DNA of 64,000 nt. Origin: Pseudomonadota bacterium (GTDB lineage Bacteria; Pseudomonadota; Alphaproteobacteria; Rhizobiales; Rhizobiaceae). How positions within the stretch are numbered: the stretch's first letter is position 1; each line of letters begins with the position of its first letter. The notes beneath the pieces are model-generated. The model ran no database searches, had not been told where the DNA came from, and saw only the letters and a list, made by a program, of their open reading frames with translations. Of this stretch, positions 1 to 7,691 are shown piece by piece. Location: assembly GCA_023419535.1 (NCBI GenBank), contig JAEZXX010000023.1, forward strand, positions 1 to 64,000, given 5' to 3'. A program made the position numbers and the translations under genes.

Positions 1-39
1 ACCCGGAAGGGTCGTCCGCCTGCGCGGTTTCTGCGTCCG

Positions 40-807
40 ATGCGTGGATGTCAGCGCGGGGGCGACTGCACCTCCGGTCCCCCGTCGTCCCTAAAAGGCT
101 CGTATACTTCGTCTTGCAGACGGCAAGCGTCGACGGTTGCCCAGCTCGGCTTCCAGGCGATCGCCTCGACGAGCTCCGGGGCGGCGGGGGCGGTCGGAAA
201 GGAAGACGGCGAACTCGGGCTCGACGCGACGTTGGACCATCTGCGCATGCTCGTCGAAGCAACGCCCCTCCCGGTCAACGCCGACTTCGAAAACGGCTTT
301 GCGGACGATCCGGAGGGTGTGGCGGCGAACGTCTCCCTGGCCGTCAGGACCGGGATCGCGGCGCTGTCGATCGAGGACTGGTCGGAAGCCGGAATTTACG
401 AGAAGGGGCTGGCGGTGGAGCGCATCGCCGCTGCCCGAAGCGCCGTCGACGCCATCGATCCGACGGTCATGCTCGTCGGGCGCAACGAGAACTTCCGCGT
501 GCCCGGCATGCCCGCGGTTGAGAGCATCGCCCGCGCCGTCGCATACGCCGAAGCCGGCGCCGACTGCCTGTTCGTCCCGTTCATCCTGGATCCCGGAGCC
601 GTCAGCGAGTTGGTCGCGGCCGTCGCCCCCAAACCGGTCAACGTGCTGGTCCACAACTACGACGACCGCATCGCCCACCTCGCGTCCCTGGGAGTGCGAC
701 GGTGCAGCGTCGGGGGCAGTCTGGCGCGCCGCACCTTCGAGGCGTTCGACATCGCGGCGAAATCGCTTCGTGATCGGGGAGCCCAGGCGACGGCGCCTGC
801 ATCATAA
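40..807 (+). CDS. PEP mutase/isocitrate lyase family protein, 5' end eroded (possible pseudogene)
   Basis: The protein is typical of the phosphoenolpyruvate mutase/isocitrate lyase superfamily from about residue 36 (LGFQAIASTSSG) to the end: it has the ADFENGF segment carrying a metal-binding Asp and the SIEDW segment. These enzymes cleave or rearrange C-C or P-C bonds of small 2-keto or carboxylic acids in the cytosol. Family members begin about 25-30 residues earlier with an NPWD-x-GSAR type loop that helps bind substrate; here that part is replaced by an unrelated Ser/Arg-rich stretch, and no other frame between 1 and 140 restores it. I therefore read the gene as truncated or rearranged at its 5' end, although the frame is open to an ATG at 40. 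Its exact substrate cannot be told. It has no obvious functional link with the minus-strand genes downstream. Confidence 0.6.
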   Translation: MRGCQRGGDCTSGPPSSLKGSYTSSCRRQASTVAQLGFQAIASTSSGAAGAVGKEDGELGLDATLDHLRMLVEATPLPVNADFENGFADDPEGVAANVSLAVRTGIAALSIEDWSEAGIYEKGLAVERIAAARSAVDAIDPTVMLVGRNENFRVPGMPAVESIARAVAYAEAGADCLFVPFILDPGAVSELVAAVAPKPVNVLVHNYDDRIAHLASLGVRRCSVGGSLARRTFEAFDIAAKSLRDRGAQATAPAS

Positions 808-877
808 CGGTCCGACGGCTAGGGCTCCGAGCTCGCTGACGGGGCCCTCGGCAGCTTATCGATCACAGAGTACCCAG

Positions 878-900
878 TGCGGACTGTCGGCTTTCCACCC
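878..900 (+). repeat. Copy 1 of dispersed degenerate 23-nt element
   Basis: This 23-mer ends in GCTTTCCACCC and starts TGCGGACTGTC. Similar 23-mers lie in spacers at 18309, 35480, 47219 and 51529. In the same spacer further fragments of the type GAGAGCGGACGTTC occur near 920-950 and 998-1010. The 206-base spacer 808-1013 holds nothing else I can recognise. Confidence 0.5.
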
Positions 901-1013
901 GGTCGAGCCGATTGGCGCTCTGAGAGCGAACGTCCGAGAGCGGTCCGTCCTCTGTCGACCCTTCTAGGTCGCTTGCCGATCAATCCCTTCATCTCGAGAG
1001 CGGACGTTCAAAG

Positions 1014-2921
1014 TCAGCGACCATTAGCGGCGCGGATCGCGCTCTCGATCTCCGTCAGGACCGCTGGATCCTCGATGGTCCCGGGTGCGGTGTAGGGTTC
1101 CCCGTCGGCGATCCGCTTGATCGTGGAGCGCAGGATCTTGCCCGATCGCGTCTTCGGCAGTCGGTCGACGACGAGGACGCGTTTGAAGGCCGCCACCGGA
1201 CCGATGCGATCGCGCACGGTGGCGACGATCTCCCTCGCCACGTCCGTCGCCTGAGTGTCGACCCCCGAATTCAGGACCACGAGCCCGAACGGCACCTCGC
1301 CCTTCAGCTCGTCCTGGCATCCGAACACCGCGCATTCGGCCACTGCCGGATGGGCCGCCACAGCTTCCTCCATGGCCCCGGTCGACAGGCGGTGTCCCGC
1401 GACGTTGATGACGTCGTCCGTCCTGCCCATCACCCATACGTATCCGTCCTCGTCGACGGACCCGGCATCGGCCGTGTCGTAGAACCCGGGCTGTGGGGCG
1501 AGATAGCTCGAACGAAAGCGATCATCGGCGTTCCAGAGCGTGACCGCGGCGCCGGGCGGCAACGGAAGGTCTAGAGCGATGTTGCCCATCGTGCCGGCGA
1601 CGACCGCACTGCCCTCCGCGTCGAGGATCCGGATGCCGTATCCCGGCATCGGCACCGCGGGCGAACCATGCTTCACAGGAAGCCGCTCGAGCCCGAGCGG
1701 GTTGGCGGCGACGGCGCATCCCGTCTCCGTCTGCCACCAGTGATCCACGACCGGAACGTTCAGCAGCCGCTCCGCCCATCGGATCGTCTCAGGGTCCGCC
1801 CGCTCGCCTGCGAGGAACAGAGCTCGCAGCCCGGAAAGGTCGTGTTTCGCAATCTCCAAGCCGTTGGGGTCCTCCTTGCGGATCGCCCGGATGGCGGTCG
1901 GGGCCGTGAACAGCACCTTCACCCCATGCTCGGCGATGACGCGCCAGAACGTCCCCGCGTCCGGCGTCCCGACGGGCTTGCCCTCGTAGAGGACGGTGGT
2001 GCAGCCGTGGAGAAGCGGCCCGTAGACAATGTAGGAGTGCCCGACCACCCACCCGACGTCCGACGCTGCCCAGTACGTCTCGCCAGGAGCCATCCCGTAG
2101 ATGGCCTCCATCGTCCAGCGGAGGGCAACCATGTGTCCGCCGTTGTCGCGCACGATCCCCTTGGGCCGCCCCGTCGTTCCCGACGTGTAGAGGATGTAGA
2201 GTGGGTCGGTGGCAGCCAGCTCGACGCACGGGCTCGCGCGCCCGCCGTCCAGTTCGGCAAGCGCGGTCTCCCGCCGCTCCTTCCAGTCATGGTCGCGTCC
2301 GGGAACGAGGTCCGCCTCGAGACGATCCCTCTGGAGGACGACGCAGGCAGACGGTCGATGGGTCGCGAGAGCCAGCGCCTCGTCGAGAAGCGGCTTGTAG
2401 GCGACCGTCCGGCCCGGTTCGATGCCGCAAGAGGCCGACAGGATCACCGTGGGCGTGGCGTCGTCGATACGGGTCGCAAGTTCGCGTGCCGCGAAGCCGC
2501 CGAAGACGACGGAGTGGATCGCCCCGATCCGCGCGCAGGCCAGCATTCCGACAACGGCTTCGGGCACCATCGGCATGTAGACGACGACCCGGTCACCTTT
2601 GCGCACGCCGAGATCCGTCAACGTCAGCGCCAGCGCCTGAACGTCGCGAAGGAGCTCGGCGTACGTGAAGGACCGCTTCGCCCCGTGGACCGGGCTGTCG
2701 TAGACGAGTGCTGGCTGGTCGAGCCGCCCGCCCGCGACGTGGCGATCGAGCGCGTTGTGGCAGGTATTGCACGTCGCGTCGGGAAACCAGCGACCGTAAA
2801 CGCCGGCGGCCGGGTCGAAAGCGACAGTCGGCGGCGAGAACCAGTCAACAGCGCGCGCCGCCGCCATCCAGAAGGTCTCCGGGTCGGTCCGCCAGCGGTT
2901 GTAGGTGTCGCGGTAGCCCAT
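1014..2921 (-). CDS. prpE: Propionyl-CoA synthetase-like acyl-CoA ligase (AMP-forming)
   Basis: This 635-residue protein belongs to the acetyl/propionyl-CoA synthetase branch of the adenylate-forming enzymes, which convert a short carboxylate, ATP and CoA to acyl-CoA, AMP and PPi. The N-terminal CNTCHNALDRH segment resembles PrpE more than Acs. The P-loop-like motif YTSGTTGRPKG, the TETG region and the C-terminal PKTRSGKIL with the catalytic, acetylatable lysine are all present. The start at 2921 is chosen because a GGAGGA ribosome site lies about 9 bases upstream and the protein then begins like the family (MGYRDTYNRW); the longer frame upstream is Arg-rich non-protein. It lies 77 bases after the HpaB/AbfD-like gene on the same strand, so it probably activates the acid that the partner enzyme uses or makes. 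Propionate specificity is an inference. Confidence 0.85.
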   Translation of the reverse strand: MGYRDTYNRWRTDPETFWMAAARAVDWFSPPTVAFDPAAGVYGRWFPDATCNTCHNALDRHVAGGRLDQPALVYDSPVHGAKRSFTYAELLRDVQALALTLTDLGVRKGDRVVVYMPMVPEAVVGMLACARIGAIHSVVFGGFAARELATRIDDATPTVILSASCGIEPGRTVAYKPLLDEALALATHRPSACVVLQRDRLEADLVPGRDHDWKERRETALAELDGGRASPCVELAATDPLYILYTSGTTGRPKGIVRDNGGHMVALRWTMEAIYGMAPGETYWAASDVGWVVGHSYIVYGPLLHGCTTVLYEGKPVGTPDAGTFWRVIAEHGVKVLFTAPTAIRAIRKEDPNGLEIAKHDLSGLRALFLAGERADPETIRWAERLLNVPVVDHWWQTETGCAVAANPLGLERLPVKHGSPAVPMPGYGIRILDAEGSAVVAGTMGNIALDLPLPPGAAVTLWNADDRFRSSYLAPQPGFYDTADAGSVDEDGYVWVMGRTDDVINVAGHRLSTGAMEEAVAAHPAVAECAVFGCQDELKGEVPFGLVVLNSGVDTQATDVAREIVATVRDRIGPVAAFKRVLVVDRLPKTRSGKILRSTIKRIADGEPYTAPGTIEDPAVLTEIESAIRAANGR

Positions 2922-2998
2922 GCGCGTGTCTCCTCCAGCGCTGCGCGGATGTCGTTGCCGCTTGCCGGGCGCCTTCCGCACCCGGGCAAGCCTCGTCG

Positions 2999-4552
2999 CT
3001 AGCCTGCGGCTGACAGTGCGACCTCTTCCGCGTCGCGTGCGTCGGGAAGCTTCGGAACCTCGCAACCCGTGACGCAGCAACGGCCCGGCTGCTTCGAGAC
3101 GCGCCTGCCGTCATCCACGACGACGCGGTCGAGCAGGCTCTCGACGAGCGCGACCTTCTCCATGACCGGGTAGTTGCGCCAGATCTCGCGCTTCATCGCC
3201 TCGGGCGAACCGCCTCCGTGGAGCGAGATCACCGAGTACCAACCGCCCTGGTTGGAGACGGTCAGGTCCTCGATGAAGCGCGACACCTCCATGCGCTGCT
3301 CCATCGGAATGTCGGGCCGCCCACCGAGAACCGCTGAGAGCGAGGCCTTGGTCTCGGGGTTGTGGTCCTCGTCCGGACCCGGAAGCGCTACGATGAGCCC
3401 GCCCGAGACGTAGTGGGCGACCTTGTGCATGTCGTAGATCTTGGTTGCCAGGAGCAGTTTGCCGATGTTCGAGAACACCGAGTCCGGCATCACGGAGCCT
3501 GCGGGGTCCTTGGCGCAGTAAACCGAGGCGGCGACCCCGCAGGCGTAGAAGCTCTCGGTGATCGTGATGAGATCGACCATCTGTTCGCGGATGTGGCCGT
3601 GTCGATCCGCATCGAGCCCGTTCGCCTCGATCATCAGGGCACCGGCCCCGATCAGGAGGTCTCCGAAGCCGGCCCGCGCTCCGATGCAGGAGTGGCGATG
3701 ATGGTTGGCGTAGGAGGTGGTCAGGAACCCTCCCTCTTCGTGCTCTCCGGCAAGGAAGACGCGGTCATGGGGCACGAACACGTCCTCGAAGATAACGACA
3801 CCCGTCGACTGGCCGTACTTGGCGGAGAACTTCGCTGCGGCCTCACCGGGACGACCGGCACGTCGCGCGACGATCGTCACCCCCGGTGCGTCGACCGGGA
3901 CCGCGCAGCAGACGGCGAAGTCGGCGTCTTCCGCGGTATGGGTGCGGCACGGCATGACGAGGAACTCGTGCATGTACGGAGCCCCCGTGACGATCGCCTT
4001 GGTCCCGGAGATCACGATGCCGTCCGGGCGGCGCTCCTTGATGTGGACGTAGGCGTCGCGGTTCTGCTGTTGCCCAGGCCGCTTCGAGCGATCGCCCTTC
4101 GCGTCGGTCATCGCGACCCCGAGCGTCAGGTCCTTGTCCTGGACCTCGTGGAGGTAGGCGAGGAAGCGCTGGGCGTAGTCGGTGCCGTGCGCGTCATCGG
4201 TGCGCTTCGTCGACTGGAAGATGCCGTTCAGGGCGTCGTGGGTGAGGTAGCGCTGGGCGCAACCCGAGACCTTGCAGACGAGACGGACGGCTTCGAGCTT
4301 GTACAGGAGGTCCGTCGAGGTCTCGTTGATGTGGAGCATCCGGTTGACCGTCTTGCCGGAGGTTCCCTGCCGGGCGGTCATGATCGGGACATGCTCGGGA
4401 TGGTGCGCGAACTCGTAGGTGACGCCCACCCCGTTGATGCCCGGAAGCAAGAGCGGTTCGTCGGCGACGCTCTCCACGCGTTGGCCGTCGACGAAGACGC
4501 GTGGCTTGTAGGCGCGCAGGGATTCCCGGTAGGCGGCGGCATCCATCAACAT
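2999..4552 (-). CDS. 4-hydroxybutyryl-CoA dehydratase / HpaB-fold family protein lacking Fe-S ligands
   Basis: This 517-residue protein aligns from its first residues (MLM..YRESLR) with AbfD, the flavin and [4Fe-4S] enzyme that dehydrates 4-hydroxybutyryl-CoA, and more distantly with HpaB-type flavin monooxygenases. Shared segments include GKTVNRM, the AMTDAKGDRSKRP block and the region around HHRHS. From memory, AbfD binds its cluster through Cys99, Cys103, His292 and Cys299. The equivalent positions here are Cys98, Tyr102, His285 and Ala292, so two of the three cysteines are missing and a cluster is unlikely. The fold may instead act as an FADH2-dependent monooxygenase or another flavin lyase. 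No flavin reductase gene is nearby. A GGGAGAA ribosome site precedes the start. It heads a two-gene operon with the acyl-CoA ligase and diverges from a TetR gene. Confidence 0.75.
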   Translation of the reverse strand: MLMDAAAYRESLRAYKPRVFVDGQRVESVADEPLLLPGINGVGVTYEFAHHPEHVPIMTARQGTSGKTVNRMLHINETSTDLLYKLEAVRLVCKVSGCAQRYLTHDALNGIFQSTKRTDDAHGTDYAQRFLAYLHEVQDKDLTLGVAMTDAKGDRSKRPGQQQNRDAYVHIKERRPDGIVISGTKAIVTGAPYMHEFLVMPCRTHTAEDADFAVCCAVPVDAPGVTIVARRAGRPGEAAAKFSAKYGQSTGVVIFEDVFVPHDRVFLAGEHEEGGFLTTSYANHHRHSCIGARAGFGDLLIGAGALMIEANGLDADRHGHIREQMVDLITITESFYACGVAASVYCAKDPAGSVMPDSVFSNIGKLLLATKIYDMHKVAHYVSGGLIVALPGPDEDHNPETKASLSAVLGGRPDIPMEQRMEVSRFIEDLTVSNQGGWYSVISLHGGGSPEAMKREIWRNYPVMEKVALVESLLDRVVVDDGRRVSKQPGRCCVTGCEVPKLPDARDAEEVALSAAG

Positions 4553-4599
4553 GGCGTTCTCCCTGGCCGATCGGCACGATGTCTCGAATGCTTCGAAAC

Positions 4600-4615
4600 T
4601 TGAACAGTGTTCGAA
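4600..4615. promoter_or_regulatory. Candidate TetR operator in divergent promoter
   Basis: The spacer between the HpaB-like gene and tetR contains TTGAACAGTGTTCGAA, an imperfect inverted repeat with arms TTGAACA and TGTTCGA around a central G. A TTCGAA also occurs at 4592. The location, between two divergent starts and beside a TetR gene, fits an autoregulated operator. Binding is inferred only from symmetry. Confidence 0.4.
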
Positions 4616-4650
4616 TTTATGTCAAGCGTTAGGTCAACGGAGCGAACGGC

Positions 4651-5280
4651 ATGGCGGCACGACGGTCGGAACGGCAGCAGGCGGTCAGCGAGCACAAGCG
4701 CGCGCTGATCCTCGACGCGGCGCGGGACGTGTTCGCGCAGGAGGGGCTCGAGGGGGCGAGCCTGCGCGCGATCGCGATGCGCGCGGGGTACGCACCCGCC
4801 GCGCTCTACTTCCACTTCGATTCGAAGGAGGCGATCTACGCCGAGGTGCTGCGAGGCTCACTCGCTGCGCTCGGCGACCAGGTCGGACAGGCGGTGTCCG
4901 GAGCCGCGAACCCGACGGCAAGGCTGCGCGCCGCCGCCATGGCGTTCTTCCGTTTCTACGCCGAGAACCCGGGCGACCTCGACCTCGGCTTCTACCTCTT
5001 CCGCGGTGGCATGAAGCCGAAGGGGCTCGGACACGAGCGCGACGAGGATCTCAACCGGGCCCTCGCGTCGGCGCTGCATCCGATCGCGGAAGCGGCCTCC
5101 GAGCTCGGAGCCTCCGACACGGACAGCGAGCATCTCGTGGTCGATACGTTCGCGCACGCGACCGGCCTGCTCCTTCTCCTCCATACCGGGCGCATCCGAA
5201 TGTTCGACGCCTCCGCCGTCGACCGGATGGAAGCCTACGTCGACGAGCGCGTGGCTCGTCTCACCAAGGGAGCGAAGTGA
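4651..5280 (+). CDS. TetR/AcrR family transcriptional regulator
   Basis: The first 65 residues of this 209-residue protein form a TetR helix-turn-helix domain, with the signature AARDVFAQEGLEGASLRAIA followed by GYAPAALYFHFDSKEAIY. The rest is a helical ligand-binding domain that I cannot assign to a ligand. It is transcribed away from the HpaB-like/ligase operon and overlaps the isochorismatase-like gene by ATGA, so it probably controls both directions of this module through the spacer 4553-4650. An effector related to the acid or its CoA ester is plausible but inferred. Confidence 0.9.
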   Translation: MAARRSERQQAVSEHKRALILDAARDVFAQEGLEGASLRAIAMRAGYAPAALYFHFDSKEAIYAEVLRGSLAALGDQVGQAVSGAANPTARLRAAAMAFFRFYAENPGDLDLGFYLFRGGMKPKGLGHERDEDLNRALASALHPIAEAASELGASDTDSEHLVVDTFAHATGLLLLLHTGRIRMFDASAVDRMEAYVDERVARLTKGAK

Positions 5281-5810
5281 TGCCGATCCTCGACGCGAAC
5301 GCGTCGACCCTTCTCGTGGTCGACTTCCAGGCGAGGCTAATGCCCGTCATCAAGGACGCCGACGCGGCGATCGCCAACGCCCGTCGTCTCCTCGATGCGG
5401 CGGCCAAGCTCGATGTCCCGTGCGTGTTCACGGAACAGAACCCGGCCGGGCTGGGCGGGACGGTTCCGGCGCTCTCGCCTTCCGGGCCCGTCCTGTCGAA
5501 GATGACCTTCGACGCGGTCGGTTCGCCGGGAATGTTGGACCACGTTCCGGAGGGCCAGGCTGTCGTCGTGACGGGCTGCGAGGCTCACGTCTGCGTGCTC
5601 CAGACCGTCCTCGGGCTCCTGCGGGCCGGCAGGACGGTCTACGTCGTCCGGGACGCGGTCGGCTCCCGGCGGGACGAGAACAAGGAGGCGGCGGTGCGCC
5701 GGATGGAGCGGCACGGCGCGGAGATCGTCACCACGGAGATGGTGGTGTTCGAGTGGCTCGGCACTTGCGAGCATCCCGGGTTCCGAGAGGTCGTCGGCCT
5801 CATCAAGTAG
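5280..5810 (+). CDS. Isochorismatase-like cysteine hydrolase
   Basis: This 176-residue protein has the whole catalytic triad of the isochorismatase-like hydrolases: Asp15 in VVDFQ, Lys74 in LSKMTFD and Cys105 in GCEAHVCV. The family hydrolyses amide or vinyl-ether bonds in small metabolites; the cysteine marks it as an amidase-like member rather than true isochorismatase. The length and sequence resemble the YcaC-type group. Its start overlaps the tetR stop (ATGA), so the two are translated together. The physiological substrate is unknown; with the neighbouring ligase and HpaB-fold enzyme it may process an amide intermediate of a ring-degradation route, which is speculation from context. Confidence 0.88.
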   Translation: MPILDANASTLLVVDFQARLMPVIKDADAAIANARRLLDAAAKLDVPCVFTEQNPAGLGGTVPALSPSGPVLSKMTFDAVGSPGMLDHVPEGQAVVVTGCEAHVCVLQTVLGLLRAGRTVYVVRDAVGSRRDENKEAAVRRMERHGAEIVTTEMVVFEWLGTCEHPGFREVVGLIK

Positions 5811-5838
5811 CAGCCGCGCCGGGAGGAGGAGCGTATTG

Positions 5839-6474
5839 ATGCAAGCCATCTGGTACTTCGACGTCATCAGCCCGTATGCCTACCTCGCGCTCGACGAGAT
5901 CGAAGAGATGGCTCGATCGGCTCCGATCACGTATCGGCCGATCCTGTTCGCGGGGCTGCTCAAGCATCACGGCCAGCTCGGTCCGGCTGAGATCCCGACC
6001 AAGCGGACGCACACCTACCGCCTCTGTGCCTTCGAGGCGCAGCGGCGCGGGGTCCCGTTCAAGTTCCCGCCGTCTCACCCGTTCAAGCCGCTGCGGGCGC
6101 TTCGGCTGCTGTGCGAGGTCGACGGCGATCCGCGGATCACCCGACGGGTGTTCGACCACATCTGGCGGGAAGGGAACGATCCGAACGACGACGGGAGTTG
6201 GGATCGACTTTTGAAGGAGCTCGACCTCGAGGCGCGCGCTCCAGCGTCGACACCGCAGGACCTACGCGAGAACACCGCCGAGGCAGTAGAGGTGGGCGCC
6301 TTCGGCGTTCCGACGTTGAGGGTCGGGAAGGAGATTTTCTGGGGTGTCGACGCGCTGGCCATGGCGCGCGCCTACATCGCCGAACCGACCCTGTTCGAGA
6401 AGGGTGAGTTGGGTCGCCTGGCTTCGGTCGACAACCCGCTTTCGGCTCCAGCTCGGGGCCCGCAGATGGTCTAA
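5839..6474 (+). CDS. 2-hydroxychromene-2-carboxylate isomerase / DsbA-like (kappa GST) family protein
   Basis: The protein (211 residues from the ATG at 5839; a TTG lies directly before it) has a thioredoxin-like fold of the kappa-GST/HCCA isomerase group. The first strand YFDVISPYAYLAL carries the family's SPYxYL motif, where the Ser activates glutathione. GAFGVPTLRVG near residue 155 contains the cis-proline, and FWGVDAL follows. Members such as NahD isomerise aromatic degradation intermediates with glutathione; others are uncharacterised. A strong GGGAGGAGGAG ribosome site lies upstream. It is the last gene of the tetR-isochorismatase unit and supports a role of the module in breakdown of an aromatic or heterocyclic compound. 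Confidence 0.85.
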   Translation: MQAIWYFDVISPYAYLALDEIEEMARSAPITYRPILFAGLLKHHGQLGPAEIPTKRTHTYRLCAFEAQRRGVPFKFPPSHPFKPLRALRLLCEVDGDPRITRRVFDHIWREGNDPNDDGSWDRLLKELDLEARAPASTPQDLRENTAEAVEVGAFGVPTLRVGKEIFWGVDALAMARAYIAEPTLFEKGELGRLASVDNPLSAPARGPQMV

Positions 6475-6674
6475 CGTGGCGTCGACGACTTCCGATATCG
6501 ACCCCTTCCGGACAAACAGAAGCTTCGAGTCTCACGCCGTAAGCGGACATGCGAAAAGGGCGCACTGTCGACCGCTTCGCCCCTTCGATATACACTGAAC
6601 GGGCGGAGCCCGCTTGCCCAGCTTACGGCTGACAGAACCGCGCGTTAAGCCCGATCCGGAACCGGTTCCTCGGA

Positions 6675-7583
6675 TCAACTCTGCAGCCTCGCGATTAGCA
6701 GATCGATGAAGTGCCGGACGCGCGGGCTGAGCAGGCGGCGGTGGGGATAGACGATCCGGATCTCCACTTCCTCGGTCTTCAGGTAGGGAAGAAGACGGAC
6801 GAAGCGGCCCGTTTCCAGTTCGTCCGCGACGAGGAAGGTCGGCATCAGGGCGATCCCGAGGTGATGCCCGATCGCGCGGTGGAGCGCTTCGCCGCTGTCC
6901 AGCCGCAGCCGGCTCGAAACCGGCACGATCCCGGACTGCCCCTCTGCCGTCTGGAATCGCCAGCGCTGGCGATGACCCCGATTGCTGAAGAGGAGGCAGG
7001 CGTGGTTCGCGAGGTCCTCGACACTGCCCGGCCGGCCGTGCCGGGTGACGTAGTCAGCCGAGGCGACGAGAACGGAGCGGTCGCGCCCGAGAAGGCGCGA
7101 CACCATCCGGCTGTCCGGTGCGAGCCCGCCGAAGCGGATGGCGAGGTCGACCCCCTCGTCGAGAAGGTCGACCAGCCGATCGGTGAAGCTCGCCTCGACC
7201 TCCGCCTCGGGCCAGCGTGCCAGGAACTCCTCGATCACCGGCATCAGGAGCCTCTGTCCGAACGCATGTGGCGCGGTCAGGCGCAGAACACCTCTTGGAA
7301 CGCCGCCCGATCCGGTCACGCCCGCCTCCGCCTCGTCGACCGCTTCGAAGATCCGCAGCCCGTTCGCGTAGAAGGACTGCCCCTCGTCCGTCAGGCTGAG
7401 CGCCCGCGTCGTCCGGTTCATCAGGCGCACGCCCAGCCGGTCCTCGAGGCGCGTCACCGCCTTGCCCGCCGCCGAGCGCGTGAGGCCCGACATGCGCGCG
7501 GCGCCGGAGATGCTCCCGGCCTCCACCACCGCCATGAACACGGCGATGTCATTCAGCTTCGCTCCGCTCGTGCGCACCGTCAT
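6675..7583 (-). CDS. LysR family transcriptional regulator
   Basis: This 302-residue protein has an N-terminal winged helix-turn-helix (residues about 10-70, ARMSGLTRSAAGKAVTRLE and LFNRTTR-like LMNRTTRALSLTDEG) and a LysR substrate-binding domain. The subgroup looks like those beginning LNDIAVFMAVVEAGSISGAA, often repressors or activators of a divergent oxidoreductase or hydrolase. It faces away from the arginase-like gene, and the 108-base spacer holds a perfect inverted repeat at 7606-7624 with LysR-box geometry. The ligand is unknown. The 200-base region downstream (6475-6674) holds only degenerate copies of the dispersed intergenic sequence. Confidence 0.93.
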   Translation of the reverse strand: MTVRTSGAKLNDIAVFMAVVEAGSISGAARMSGLTRSAAGKAVTRLEDRLGVRLMNRTTRALSLTDEGQSFYANGLRIFEAVDEAEAGVTGSGGVPRGVLRLTAPHAFGQRLLMPVIEEFLARWPEAEVEASFTDRLVDLLDEGVDLAIRFGGLAPDSRMVSRLLGRDRSVLVASADYVTRHGRPGSVEDLANHACLLFSNRGHRQRWRFQTAEGQSGIVPVSSRLRLDSGEALHRAIGHHLGIALMPTFLVADELETGRFVRLLPYLKTEEVEIRIVYPHRRLLSPRVRHFIDLLIARLQS

Positions 7584-7605
7584 TGGCGAGGCTCCGGCCC
7601 TTCTG

Positions 7606-7624
7606 TGTAGACTGGATGTCTACA
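7606..7624. promoter_or_regulatory. Candidate LysR operator (TGTAGAC-N5-GTCTACA)
   Basis: Perfect 7-base arms TGTAGAC and GTCTACA are separated by TGGAT. The site sits in the middle of the spacer between the divergent lysR and arginase-like genes, where an autoregulatory LysR box is expected. Confidence 0.6.
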
Positions 7625-7691
7625 AACGCATCTCGTTTGCGTCACGTCGATCGTCATATTGGGACCTGAACGAAACGACCAGGACAGACCC

